Assembly: GCA_002364005.1 (NCBI GenBank)
Contig: DEXG01000034.1
Span: forward strand, 14,484-78,483
DNA length: 64,000 nucleotides
Direction of reading: 5' to 3'
DNA from: Phycisphaerales bacterium UBA3190
Lineage (GTDB): Bacteria; Planctomycetota; Phycisphaerae; Phycisphaerales; UBA1924
Each line of letters opens with the position of its first letter. Position 1 is the first letter of the stretch. Positions 1 to 8,885 of this stretch are shown piece by piece. Made by a program: the position numbers and the translations under genes. A model generated the notes under the pieces. The model ran no database searches, had not been told where the DNA came from, and saw only the letters and a program-made list of their open reading frames with translations.

Positions 1-1620
1 TCGCTGGCAGTCATCGCTTCGATGACGCTGTTCTTGGTGTCCCAGTACGCCGCCAAACCCGCGATGACGGACCTGATGGCCGTTGGGTCCGATGGCGATA
101 CCATCGGCGCACTCCATGCGGCGGGCTTTACTGCCGAGATGCAGGACGGGCGGGTGGTGGTCCCCGAGGGGCAGCAGCGTTCGGCCCTGGCCTATCTGGC
201 CCAGTCTGGAAAACTCCCGGGCGATACGACCCTGCTCTTTTCCAACCTGATCGGCAGTCAGGACTGGAAGGCATCGAGCCAGCAGCACCGCCAGCAGTTC
301 AACATCGCGTTGCAGAACGAGCTGTCCGCGACGATCGCGGATTTTCGTGGCGTGTCAAAGGCCAGCGTGATCCTGGACATCCCACAGACCACCGGGCTTG
401 GTCGGGCGGCCCGACCGCCATCCGGGTCGGTGACGATCTTCACCGCGGGTGTCGATTCGCTTTCGCAGGACATGGTTGATGCCGCGGCGCGGCTGGTCTC
501 CAGCTCCGTCTCGGGGCTCACACCCGAGCGAGTGCAGGTGATCGACGGCTCCACCGGGCGTGCCCGCAAGACCAACGACGATTCGTCGCGTTCATCGGGT
601 CGGTACCTGGAATATGCGGCGGAGGTCGAGAAGCACACGCGGGAGAAGCTCGAGGGGCTCTTTGGGCACATCCCCAATGTCGTGGTCTCGGTCACGGCCC
701 ATGTGGACATCACCAGCGTGCAGTCGACCGAGAATATCTACACCCCCAAGGACGAGGGGTCGGTGGCGATCCTCAAGAGCGAGAAGAAAACCGACGCAAC
801 GACCCGCATGGCCAACCGTGGCGCGGAGGCGGGTGTTCGCTCGAACCAGGCGGTCGCGATCAACGAGGGCAGCACGAGCGTGGGCAACAGCTCTGAGCAG
901 AACATGGGCGACACGGAGTTCGACACCGCGATCGGCAATCGCACCAAAACGGTGCTTGACCCTCGGGGCATGCCCACGCACCTGAGCGCCTCGGTGATCA
1001 TCCCGCAAGAGTACATCATGAAGATCATCGAGCAGTCTCGCGCCGGAGAAGCGGATGGCGAGCCCGAGCCGGTGACCCTTGTTGAAGCACAGGATTTCTT
1101 CGATCAGGCCAAGCCCGCGTTCGAGGAGTTGGTCAAGCCCCACCTGATGAGCCTGGGCGGGGAGGGGCAGGTTCAGCCCGGAGAGCTCTCGCTGCAGATG
1201 GCCCCGATGGGCGGGCTGATGTTCAGCCCGGGTGGTGGTCAGAGCGTTGGTATGCTGGGATCACTGACCAGCGGCGGCGGGCTGGTCAAGCAGGGTGAGC
1301 GGCTCGCAGAGACCGTGCTCGTCGGTGTGCTGGCGGTCGTCGCCCTGGGCATGATGGCCATGATGGTGAAACGGACAAGCAAACGGATCGAACTCCCGGA
1401 CGCCGAGTCGCTCGTTGGGATCGCCCCCAACCTCGAGGGTGATGGCGACCTCATCGGCGAGGCCGGCGAGGGTGAGCATGTCATGACGGGTATTGAGGTT
1501 GACGACCAGCTCGTTGAGGTGCAGAAGCTCCGCGAGCAGGTTTCCGAACTGATTATGCAGGACCCCGAGTCGGCGGCCGGTCTGGTCGAGCGATGGGCTG
1601 AGCAGACGAACCACAGATGA
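1..1620 (+). CDS. fliF: Flagellar MS-ring protein FliF (5' end outside window)
   Basis: The frame is open from base 1 and its first residues are the end of a hydrophobic helix (SLAVIASMTLFLVSQY), so this is the first membrane segment of FliF and the true start lies upstream. A YscJ/FliF-type periplasmic region follows, then a second hydrophobic segment (ETVLVGVLAVVALGMMAMM) and a C-terminal tail ending in ESAAGLVERWAEQTN, which resembles the FliG-binding end of the family. FliF forms the MS ring in the inner membrane that houses the export gate and carries the rotor. fliG starts 27 bases after the stop, as in most flagellar operons. The assignment is secure; only the N-terminus is missing. 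Confidence 0.96.
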   Translation, partial: SLAVIASMTLFLVSQYAAKPAMTDLMAVGSDGDTIGALHAAGFTAEMQDGRVVVPEGQQRSALAYLAQSGKLPGDTTLLFSNLIGSQDWKASSQQHRQQFNIALQNELSATIADFRGVSKASVILDIPQTTGLGRAARPPSGSVTIFTAGVDSLSQDMVDAAARLVSSSVSGLTPERVQVIDGSTGRARKTNDDSSRSSGRYLEYAAEVEKHTREKLEGLFGHIPNVVVSVTAHVDITSVQSTENIYTPKDEGSVAILKSEKKTDATTRMANRGAEAGVRSNQAVAINEGSTSVGNSSEQNMGDTEFDTAIGNRTKTVLDPRGMPTHLSASVIIPQEYIMKIIEQSRAGEADGEPEPVTLVEAQDFFDQAKPAFEELVKPHLMSLGGEGQVQPGELSLQMAPMGGLMFSPGGGQSVGMLGSLTSGGGLVKQGERLAETVLVGVLAVVALGMMAMMVKRTSKRIELPDAESLVGIAPNLEGDGDLIGEAGEGEHVMTGIEVDDQLVEVQKLREQVSELIMQDPESAAGLVERWAEQTNHR

Positions 1621-1647
1621 TGCGTACGGGAAGCACAGAGAAGAACC

Positions 1648-2688
1648 ATGCCGCGTAGACCCAACGAACCATTCCCCGAGGACCTGAGCGAGCTTGACGG
1701 CGTCGAGAAGGCGGCGATCCTGCTGCTGGCTGTGGGGCCGGACTGCGCCACGGGCGTGCTCAAGCACATGCCCGCCGAGCGTGTCGAGGAGGTCACCCGC
1801 ATGCTCGCGGGCTTGGGGCGTGTGCCCGACACGGTACAGAATAAGGTCGTCGAGGAGTTCTACAGCATCTCGATCGCGACGCAGTATGCCAATGAAGGGT
1901 CGCTTTCGTACGCGAAGATGCTGCTGCAGAACTCGCTGGACCCGACCACCGCCGATCGCCTGCTTTCGCAGATCCAGACGCAGGTGCAGAAGACGCCGTT
2001 CAGCTTCCTGCAGCGTGCCGAGAGCGACAACCTGCTGACCTTTATTCAGGACGAGCACCCGCAGACGATTGCGCTGATTTTGTGTCATCTGTCGCACCAC
2101 AAGGCATCGGAGATCCTCAGCGGTCTGGCGATGGAGAAGCAGCTTGAGGTGATCAAGCGCATCGCGAACATGGAGCAGACCAACCCCGAGGTGATCCGGG
2201 AAGTCGAACGCGGGCTCGAATCGCGTCTGAGCAATATGCTGATGCAGAGCATGGAAAAGGCGGGCGGCGTCCCGACCGTCTCGGAGATCCTCAACCTCAC
2301 CGATCGCGCGACAGAGAAGACGATCATGGAGGGGCTCGAGTCGGACGATCCGGACCTGGTCGAAGAAATCCGTCGTTTGATGTTCGTCTTCGAGGACATC
2401 AAGCTCGTCAACGACAAGGGCATCCAGGCGGTGCTCAAGGAGGTCGAGAACGACGAGCTTTCGTTGGCACTCAAGACCGCCAGCGAGCAGCTGCAGCAGA
2501 AGATCTTCACCAACATGTCCGAACGCGCAGCGTCGATGGTCAAGGAAGACATGGAATACATGGGCCCGGTGCGGGTCTCGGATGTCGAGTCGGCGCAGCA
2601 ACGCATCGTGGACATCGTTCGACGCCTCGAGGAATCGGGCGATCTCATGATCGAGGGTCGCGGCGGCGACTCGGAGATGATTGTCTAA
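1648..2688 (+). CDS. fliG: Flagellar motor switch protein FliG
   Basis: The 346-residue product has the usual FliG length. It opens with LDGVEKAAILLLAVG, typical of the N-terminal domain that binds FliF. The middle domain carries the conserved EHPQ motif at residues 136-139 within DEHPQTIALILCHL. The C-terminal torque domain includes charged helices such as KLVNDKGIQAVLKEV. FliG sits on the cytoplasmic face of the MS ring and transmits force from the MotAB stators. A GAGAAG-like ribosome site precedes the ATG. It lies between fliF and fliH in the operon. Confidence 0.97.
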   Translation: MPRRPNEPFPEDLSELDGVEKAAILLLAVGPDCATGVLKHMPAERVEEVTRMLAGLGRVPDTVQNKVVEEFYSISIATQYANEGSLSYAKMLLQNSLDPTTADRLLSQIQTQVQKTPFSFLQRAESDNLLTFIQDEHPQTIALILCHLSHHKASEILSGLAMEKQLEVIKRIANMEQTNPEVIREVERGLESRLSNMLMQSMEKAGGVPTVSEILNLTDRATEKTIMEGLESDDPDLVEEIRRLMFVFEDIKLVNDKGIQAVLKEVENDELSLALKTASEQLQQKIFTNMSERAASMVKEDMEYMGPVRVSDVESAQQRIVDIVRRLEESGDLMIEGRGGDSEMIV

Positions 2689-2724
2689 GCAGGCCGCGTG
2701 CAGTAAGCGGCAGGAGTCGTACCG

Positions 2725-3525
2725 ATGGGGATGATCAGACGCGCCGATCTCGAAGGGCACACGCAGAACGCGTATGTCATGGATCTGGGCGATCTCGAAA
2801 AGCGGGGCAACTCGCTGGTCGACGCGGCCAATGCCAAGGCAACGCAGATCATCGAGGATGCGTTGAAGGAACGCGATCGTTTGATCAGCACCGCCAGCGA
2901 AGAGGGCCACGAGCAGGGGTTGGCTCAGGGGCTTGAGCAGGGGCTCGAAAAGGGGCGTGCCGAGGGTCTCGAGGAAGCGCGTGAAGCGCATCGACAGAAG
3001 CTTGAGCAGCTCGAAACGATCTGGGGTGATCAGCTGGCCCACTTTGAGCAGCAGCGGGATTCGATGCTTGAGGCGGCGCGGGTGCAGGTCGTGGAGCTGG
3101 CGGCCAAGATCGCCCAGCGCGTGGTTCGCCGCGTGGTGGAGTTGGATCCCGGCGTGGTGACGCGTGAGCTTGAATCGGTGCTCTCGACCATCACCGAACC
3201 GACCCGTCTGGTGATCAGCGTTCATCCCGATGATGCCGTGATGGTGAAGGAAGAACTCCCGCACCTGATCGAGCGATTCGCCTCGTGCGAGCACGCGCAG
3301 ATCGTGACCGATCCGGCGCTCCCGCGCGGCTCGTGCATCGCCCGCACACCCGGCGGTGGGGTGGTTGACGCGTCGCTCAATGGCCAGATCGATCGCATCA
3401 TCGATTCGCTCCTGCCAACCGGGCATGTGCACGAGGGGGCGATGAAGCTGCCCGATCGTCCCGAATCGGACGCGACCGCTGAGCCGACCAGTGATCAGTC
3501 AGACGAGCAGGAAGACGCGGCGTGA
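2725..3525 (+). CDS. fliH: Flagellar export ATPase regulator FliH
   Basis: This 266-residue soluble protein has a long charged coiled-coil middle with Gly/Glu-spaced repeats (EQGLAQGLEQGLEKGRAEG), typical of FliH. Its C-terminal domain (ELAAKIAQRVVRRVVELDP onward) matches FliH/HrpE/YscL stator-like proteins. FliH dimers hold the FliI ATPase and bring it to the export gate. An AGGAG site eight bases upstream supports the ATG. The stop overlaps the GTG of fliI by four bases (GTGA), so the two are translationally coupled, as expected for partners. The order fliG-fliH-fliI confirms the call. Confidence 0.92.
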   Translation: MGMIRRADLEGHTQNAYVMDLGDLEKRGNSLVDAANAKATQIIEDALKERDRLISTASEEGHEQGLAQGLEQGLEKGRAEGLEEAREAHRQKLEQLETIWGDQLAHFEQQRDSMLEAARVQVVELAAKIAQRVVRRVVELDPGVVTRELESVLSTITEPTRLVISVHPDDAVMVKEELPHLIERFASCEHAQIVTDPALPRGSCIARTPGGGVVDASLNGQIDRIIDSLLPTGHVHEGAMKLPDRPESDATAEPTSDQSDEQEDAA

Positions 3526-4919
3526 ATCTCTTCGCTTCCGAGATCGAGACGCTGGGGAACCTGGAAACACGCGGCTTCACGGGGCGCGTGGCATCGGTTC
3601 GTGGGCTGACGCTGCTGGCGACCGATCTTCCGGTCCCGATCGGCTCGCTGGTTGAGATCGATGCGCCGATGTCAGGCGGGCTCGTTGCCGGCGAGGTGGT
3701 TGGCTTCGAGGGCAAGCACACCATCATCATGCTGCTGGCAGACACAACAGGGATCATCCCTGGTGCCTCGGTGGCGCTCAAGCAGGTGTACCAGGCCGCG
3801 CCGGTCTCGCGGCGCATGCTCGGGCGCGTGCTCAACGGGCTCGGGCAGCCGATCGATGATCTGGGACCGATCGGAGAGTGCGTGAATCGCCCGATCAATC
3901 CCGCGCCCATTGGGCCCATGAAACGCAAACGCATCGACCAACCGCTGCGGACGGGCGTTCGGGCGATCGACCTGATGACCCCGCTCGGGCGCGGGCAGCG
4001 CATGGGCATCTTCGCAGGCCCGGGTGTAGGCAAATCGACCCTGCTGGGGCAGATCGCCCGCAACACCGATGCGGATGTGAATGTCATCGCCCTGATCGGC
4101 GAGCGTGGTCGAGAGGTTCTGGACTTCATCCACCATTCGCTCGGGCCCGAGGGGCTGGCGCGATCGGTGGTGGTCGTGGCCACGAGCGATGAATCGCCGT
4201 TGCTGCGGATCCGGGCGGCCAAGCTCGCGTGCACCGCGGCAGAGTACTTCCGGGATCAACGCGACGATGTGCTGCTGATGATGGATTCGGTGACCCGCTT
4301 TGCTCATGCCCAGCGTCAGGTGGGCCTGAGCGTGGGCGAACCGCCCGCGACCAAGGGGTACACGCCATCGGTGTTTTCTTCGCTGGCGACGCTGCTGGAG
4401 CGGGCGGGTTGCATCAACCTTGGCAACGGCAGCGGCGGCTCGATCACGGGGCTCTACACCATCCTCGTTGAGGGTGATGACATGACCGAGCCGATCTCGG
4501 ACGCAGCACGCGGCATCCTTGATGGGCACATCGTGCTGAGCCGCAAACTGGCCCAGAAGGGGCACTTCCCCGCGATCGATGTGCTCGATTCGGTCTCTCG
4601 TGTCGCGGGGGATGTGAGCGACAGCGGCCAGATCGCCGCACGCTTGCAGCTGACCAAGCTCATCGCCCAGTACCGCGAGATCGAGGACCTGCTGCAGATC
4701 GGCGCGTACGCGCCGGGTTCGAGCCCGGTTGCGGACACCGCGATTGATATGAACGAGGTCATAAGCGAGCTGCTGCAGCAGCGGACGAACGAACGCGGCC
4801 AGTTCGAGCCGGCCAAGAGCATGATGGTGAAGCTCGCGTTGCAGGCGGGCGAGATGATCCAGCAGCGCAAGGCGTTGATGGGGACGCAGCAGAACCAGCA
4901 GCAGGGCGTGGCCCGTTAA
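3522..4919 (+). CDS. fliI: Flagellum-specific ATPase FliI
   Basis: The 465-residue protein is a hexameric F1-beta-like ATPase that energises flagellar type III export. The Walker A motif GPGVGKST is at residues 166-173; the Walker B strand VLLMMDSVTRFA follows, with the family signature region PPATKGYTPSVFSSL downstream. The start is GTG, overlapping the fliH stop. The N-terminal beta-barrel (VRGLTLLATDLPVPIG) and the C-terminal helical domain are complete, so the gene is intact. fliJ follows after 29 bases. Confidence 0.97.
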   Translation: MNLFASEIETLGNLETRGFTGRVASVRGLTLLATDLPVPIGSLVEIDAPMSGGLVAGEVVGFEGKHTIIMLLADTTGIIPGASVALKQVYQAAPVSRRMLGRVLNGLGQPIDDLGPIGECVNRPINPAPIGPMKRKRIDQPLRTGVRAIDLMTPLGRGQRMGIFAGPGVGKSTLLGQIARNTDADVNVIALIGERGREVLDFIHHSLGPEGLARSVVVVATSDESPLLRIRAAKLACTAAEYFRDQRDDVLLMMDSVTRFAHAQRQVGLSVGEPPATKGYTPSVFSSLATLLERAGCINLGNGSGGSITGLYTILVEGDDMTEPISDAARGILDGHIVLSRKLAQKGHFPAIDVLDSVSRVAGDVSDSGQIAARLQLTKLIAQYREIEDLLQIGAYAPGSSPVADTAIDMNEVISELLQQRTNERGQFEPAKSMMVKLALQAGEMIQQRKALMGTQQNQQQGVAR

Positions 4920-4948
4920 TCACCTAATCAGGGGAGTTCGAGAGCATC

Positions 4949-5410
4949 ATGGCCCGATTCGTCTTCAAGCTGCAGCCCGTGCTCGATCAGCGTGAGCGTG
5001 CTGAGCGTGACAAAATGCTGGTTGTCGCGGAGCTGGAGCGGGAGCGTTTGGCACTCGAATCGCGTATTCGTACCTGTCAACAGATGATGGGCGACGAGCG
5101 TCGCACGCTTGCCGAAGCGTTGAGCGGTGGCAATCGGGTCGATGTCCGAGCGGTCAAGCTCCAAGCGAGCGCTTCGCTCAAGCACAACTTCGATGCCCAG
5201 CGGGCGGTATTGGAACTCGCGGGCGTGTACAAGAAGCTTGAGGCGGCGCGTGGGGAGCTGGCTCAGGCATCGGCGAGCAAGAAGGCGGTCGAGATGCTGC
5301 GAGACCAGCAGCGCGAGGCCTTTGAGCGTGAGCAGGACATGCGTGAGACGCGTGAACTCGATGAGATGAGCGTGATGCGTCATACGCGCAGTAAGGGCTT
5401 TGTGGCATGA
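4949..5410 (+). CDS. fliJ: Flagellar export chaperone FliJ
   Basis: This short (153 aa) protein is almost entirely charged alpha-helix with the FliJ start pattern FVFKLQPVLDQRERAERDK. FliJ is an antiparallel coiled coil that sits in the FliI hexamer, like the gamma subunit of F1, and helps couple the ATPase to the gate. A GGGGAG-type site precedes the ATG. The stop overlaps the next start by ATGA. Position after fliI and before the motE-like gene and fliK supports the call; sequence alone would only show a coiled coil. Confidence 0.85.
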   Translation: MARFVFKLQPVLDQRERAERDKMLVVAELERERLALESRIRTCQQMMGDERRTLAEALSGGNRVDVRAVKLQASASLKHNFDAQRAVLELAGVYKKLEAARGELAQASASKKAVEMLRDQQREAFEREQDMRETRELDEMSVMRHTRSKGFVA

Positions 5411-6126
5411 AGAGTTTAAAGAAAGCAGTTCTGATCATTCTGGCGCTGAACCTGATCGCCATGCTCGTGGGCATGGGGTGGCTGATCTCCTCCGGGCGGG
5501 TGAGCAAGGACCGGGTGCTTGAACTCACCGAGTTGTTCGATGAGCCCGTCGTGATCGAGCAGGCACGCCTTGAAGCTGAACAGAAGGCCCAGGCCGAGGC
5601 GGAGGCCGCGAAACCAAGGGCGTTGCCCGAGCTGGCGCTCAACAGCGACGAACGCAACCTCGTGCGGGTTGAGATGACCCAGGTCGATATCGCCCGTTTG
5701 GAGCGCATGCGGCGCGAGGTCCAGGACCTGCAAGAGATCCTGCGCAAGGAGCGCAAGAGCATCGCCAGTGAGCGGGATGTGCTCGATGAGGAACGCGCGG
5801 CCTTCGATGCCATGCGTCAGCGACTCGCCGAACTCGAGGGTGGCAAACAGTTTAAGAAGGCCTTGGCGACGCTGACCACCATGTCTGCCAAGGACGCGAC
5901 AACGCTCCTCTCGACGCTGCTCGGGCTCGAAACGAACCTCGCAGATCCTCGCACCGGCAAGTATGAAGAGGTCGTCTCGTACCTGAGCGCGATGGACGAG
6001 CGTGCCCGCAGCGCGATCATGACCGAGTTCATCAAGGCGGGCGAGGAACAGTTGGCAGCAGATTTGCTTGAATCCGTTCGGCTGCGTGGTCTTGAGACCA
6101 CGACCGCCAGCGGAAACACACCATGA
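5407..6126 (+). CDS. MotE-like flagellar membrane protein with MgtE_N-like C-terminal domain
   Basis: The protein has 239 residues. Residues 4-27 form one transmembrane helix (AVLIILALNLIAMLVGMGWL), about 60-140 are a charged coiled coil, and about 150-225 resemble the helical MgtE N-terminal domain (LTTMSAKDATTLLSTLLG, then YLSAMDERARSAIMTEF). This layout and its place between fliJ and fliK match the MotE/FliJ-associated proteins of many flagellar operons, where MotE acts as a chaperone or scaffold around the stator. It is coupled by ATGA overlaps to fliJ upstream and fliK downstream. The domain call comes from pattern recognition; the exact role here is inferred. Confidence 0.72.
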   Translation: MKSLKKAVLIILALNLIAMLVGMGWLISSGRVSKDRVLELTELFDEPVVIEQARLEAEQKAQAEAEAAKPRALPELALNSDERNLVRVEMTQVDIARLERMRREVQDLQEILRKERKSIASERDVLDEERAAFDAMRQRLAELEGGKQFKKALATLTTMSAKDATTLLSTLLGLETNLADPRTGKYEEVVSYLSAMDERARSAIMTEFIKAGEEQLAADLLESVRLRGLETTTASGNTP

Positions 6127-7688
6127 GCAATGCCAGCAGCACGATTCAAAGCGACAATCTGAGTTCACAGTCTACGAAGGCGACCCTCGGGAGTACGCAG
6201 TCTTTGCGCACAACCGGGCCAACCTTTGCGCCCGACTTTGCGCAGGTCTTGCAGGCCTTCGATTCGTCTGACCAGGATCAGGGGCTGGTGGACGATGCCG
6301 ATTCGGTGCGTGATCCCGCTGCGCGTGAAGATGAGGTGGAGACGACGGCCGATGATGCCGACGAATCAGCGGAAGCCGGCGAAGCATCGGCACAGGATGG
6401 GCACGCGTCAGGCGCTGATGGCGATGAGGCCGAGCAGCCCATCGATGCATCCGAGTCCGATGCCAAGCCCGTCAAGTCGAGCGACGGTGCGCAGGGGGCA
6501 GAGGGCACCGCGGCGACAGCCGATGCTTCTGCGGCAAACAACACAGTGTCTGGGCAGGCGGGCGATCAGGTTGAAATCAAGGAAGCCGCCCATCTGGATC
6601 TGCTGATCAACCGGGGTGATCTGGCGAAGCTGAGCATGCGTGGGCTGGTGCAGTCCATGCGGGCGCAATCCAGCCCCGACCTGACCACGATCTCGGTGCA
6701 GACGCGTTTGGGCCAAGCCCCGCAAGCGGAGTCGAACACATCGGCGCAGGACCTTCCCGCGACGCCCAAGCCCGAGGGCAACATGCCCGAGGTCACGCCT
6801 CCGGCGCAGGATCGGTCGGGGAATGCGTTGAATGATTCATCGGGTTCCCTGAGCGATAGTGTGCCCGAGTCGCCGCGGACCGGGGGGGAAGCGGCAACGA
6901 ATATTCCCAGTGCTGCGAAGAGCACGCCCACACCCGCCGAAGAACCGATCCTGAAGGATCAGGCACGCACCGATGTGCAGCAGACCCGCAGCGCTCGGGC
7001 TGATGCGAGTGCGGTGGTGCAGTCCAACGCGAAGGTGGACCTCGAACGCATCGCTTCGTTGCAGGCGACGGGGGCGGGGCCTCAGGCCAAGCGGGTCGAG
7101 GGGGCGTTGACCAGCCGCGCGATCAGTGGTGTTGATGCGGGCGGGGATGCATCAAACCTCAAGGGCACCCAGACCAACGCCCAGCGTCTTGCGGGCTCGA
7201 CGAACGACTCAGGCGATCAGCGGGCCTCGATCCTGTCGCAGGTCCAGCGCGGGCTGGCGCAGCTGATGCGATCGAGCAAGGGCGACATGACGATCCGGCT
7301 CACGCCCGGGCACCTCGGCGATCTCCGCATTCAGATGAAGCAGGACGGGGATCGCATATCGCTTCGTCTTACCGCGGGCAACGAGCAGGCGAGGGATCTG
7401 CTCAGCAGCGGGAGCAAGGAACTGATGCACACCCTGGAGTCCAAGGGGATCACGGTCGAACGCGTGCAGATTGATGTGCAGGGCTCCGGCTCGAACGACG
7501 CCAGCGGTGAGGCATCGGATTTCAACCAATCGACCAGCGGCGATCAGGAACAGGGCCATGCGTCCGACGGCCGCACGCCCAACGAGGGACGCGATGATGT
7601 GGTCCCGCTTGAGTTTGATCCGGTGGACCCGGGCCAAGCAGAACCTGAAACGATTTGGACCGAACTCGGACTTGACGCAATCGCCTGA
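6123..7688 (+). CDS. fliK: Flagellar hook-length control protein FliK
   Basis: The 521-residue protein has a long low-complexity Ala/Asp/Glu/Ser-rich N-terminal part, expected for the exported molecular ruler. A conserved C-terminal Flg_hook domain spans about residues 370-450, with LTPGHLGDLRIQMKQDG and RDLLSSGSKELMHTLESKGI. FliK measures hook length and switches export specificity through FlhB. Its start overlaps the preceding stop (ATGA). The acidic tail after the domain is unusually long. fliK followed by flgD is the usual order. Confidence 0.92.
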   Translation: MSNASSTIQSDNLSSQSTKATLGSTQSLRTTGPTFAPDFAQVLQAFDSSDQDQGLVDDADSVRDPAAREDEVETTADDADESAEAGEASAQDGHASGADGDEAEQPIDASESDAKPVKSSDGAQGAEGTAATADASAANNTVSGQAGDQVEIKEAAHLDLLINRGDLAKLSMRGLVQSMRAQSSPDLTTISVQTRLGQAPQAESNTSAQDLPATPKPEGNMPEVTPPAQDRSGNALNDSSGSLSDSVPESPRTGGEAATNIPSAAKSTPTPAEEPILKDQARTDVQQTRSARADASAVVQSNAKVDLERIASLQATGAGPQAKRVEGALTSRAISGVDAGGDASNLKGTQTNAQRLAGSTNDSGDQRASILSQVQRGLAQLMRSSKGDMTIRLTPGHLGDLRIQMKQDGDRISLRLTAGNEQARDLLSSGSKELMHTLESKGITVERVQIDVQGSGSNDASGEASDFNQSTSGDQEQGHASDGRTPNEGRDDVVPLEFDPVDPGQAEPETIWTELGLDAIA

Positions 7689-7708
7689 TTGAACATGAGG
7701 AGCACCCG

Positions 7709-8314
7709 ATGAGTGCGATCGATTCGCTGGGATCACTCAGCAACCCAACATCTTCGACCGATGCGTTCAGTGCGCTCAGCAGCGGGGAGTTTCTGGAGAT
7801 CATCTTCACGGAGCTGACGAACCAGGACCCGCTCGAGCCCAACGACACGCAGTCGATGCTCAACCAGCTCTCGACGCTGCGTTCGATCGAGTCTGACACG
7901 CAGATGGTCGATTCGCTCTCGCAGCTGGTGACGCAGAGCGAGTTCGCCGCGGCCTCATCGCTGATCGGCTCGCTGGTCTCGGGCATCTCGCTTGATAACC
8001 GGCGTGTCGCGGATCTCGTGGTCTCGGTCTCGATGACGCAGGATGGCCCGGTGCTGAACCTGTTCGATGGCTCACGCATGTTCTTCAACAATGTCGATGA
8101 GATCGTCGGCCCGATTGATAGCCCCGATCCCGATGACGGGGATCCGCCGATCGATAACGACGATGATGACCCGGATGATGGCGATCCGCCGATCGACGGG
8201 AACATCCCGACGCCGAACCTTGGTGATATCGATCCGGGTACTGTTGATCCCGGCCAGGTCCCCGGCGGCAACACGGTTGATCCGTTGCAGATCCTGATGA
8301 GTAATGATGTCTGA
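7709..8314 (+). CDS. flgD: Flagellar hook capping protein FlgD
   Basis: This 201-residue protein has the FlgD core: FLEIIFTELTNQDPLEPNDTQSML in the N-terminal third, then LSTLRSIESDTQMVDSLSQL. FlgD caps the growing hook so that FlgE subunits can polymerise. A GAGGAG site lies six bases before the ATG. Canonical FlgD has a C-terminal Tudor/Fn3-type hybrid domain. Here only a shortened version is seen, and the C-terminus is a very acidic Asp/Pro/Gly tail with two copies of DPDDGDPPID. The core assignment is firm; the tail is unusual. Confidence 0.92.
   Translation: MSAIDSLGSLSNPTSSTDAFSALSSGEFLEIIFTELTNQDPLEPNDTQSMLNQLSTLRSIESDTQMVDSLSQLVTQSEFAAASSLIGSLVSGISLDNRRVADLVVSVSMTQDGPVLNLFDGSRMFFNNVDEIVGPIDSPDPDDGDPPIDNDDDDPDDGDPPIDGNIPTPNLGDIDPGTVDPGQVPGGNTVDPLQILMSNDV
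8126..8197 (+). repeat. Two copies of a 30-bp coding repeat in flgD
   Basis: Bases 8126-8155 and 8168-8197 both encode DPDDGDPPID, separated by four codons rich in Asp. The nucleotide copies differ at synonymous positions, so either the duplication is old or the protein sequence is conserved by selection. The acidic Asp pattern resembles calcium-binding Asp-rich tails, but no canonical motif is present. Confidence 0.85.
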
Positions 8315-8329
8315 CCGGCACGGTGCAAC

Positions 8330-8830
8330 TTGAATCCGACGCAGACTCATCTGTTGCGTTCTCTGGCCAGCGGTGTGCGGCCGGTCGATCTCGGTGAGCC
8401 CACGCTGGGCGGCGAGGACCGCTTCGATGGCATGCTGCAGAGCGCCATCGATGGGCGGGCGCAGAGCGAGGTCGGGATCACGCTTGCGCCATCGATCTCG
8501 GGCATGTTCGACTTCCATCAGCGAGAACTGATATCGCGGGCGGTCGATGTCGCGGCGGCGTCGGGCAGTGAGAACGCGCTGATTCTGCACGACACGCACG
8601 CGATGCGCGTCGATGTGCGCAATCGTGTCGTATCCGACGCGCCAGAGCTGCTCATCGACCAGATTGTCACGGGCATCGACTCGTTTGTGCTCACGCAGCT
8701 GCCTGGGAATGAAGAAGAATCGGATGATGTCGTGCCTCCCGAGCTGGGGGTGGTGCTTCCGGCACGCGTTGTGCGAAACGCTTCTCTCGTGAGCACGCTC
8801 GCACAAGCGGGTGAGGCGCACCAGCAGTGA
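8330..8830 (+). CDS. Flagellar operon protein of the TIGR02530 (flg_new) type
   Basis: This 166-residue protein starts at TTG and lies between flgD and flgE. The middle region reads ISGMFDFHQRELISRAVDVA, GSENALILHDTHAMRVDVRN and VTGIDSFVL. That pattern fits the small flagellar-operon family known from Firmicutes and deltaproteobacteria at this same position: an HxxxRxxER-like helix, then a strand with 'ALIL.D..A..V.V.NR', ending in a 'NIDGxV/F' motif. The family is of unknown function and is thought to help hook assembly. The assignment rests on recalled motifs and gene order, so it needs a profile search. Confidence 0.65.
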   Translation: MNPTQTHLLRSLASGVRPVDLGEPTLGGEDRFDGMLQSAIDGRAQSEVGITLAPSISGMFDFHQRELISRAVDVAAASGSENALILHDTHAMRVDVRNRVVSDAPELLIDQIVTGIDSFVLTQLPGNEEESDDVVPPELGVVLPARVVRNASLVSTLAQAGEAHQQ

Positions 8831-8885
8831 ACACCGTGCCGGGGCAGGACGCATCGCCCTCGGTTTGATCATGGAAGGATTCTTG

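Noticed and set aside
1261..3432. A very long open frame on the minus strand (over 700 codons) under fliF, fliG and fliH
   Set aside because: It mirrors the codon bias of three certain plus-strand genes and shows no family motif; it is a high-GC shadow.
8126..8197. Repeat pair as a CRISPR fragment
   Set aside because: It is in frame inside flgD, has only two copies and encodes the same peptide.
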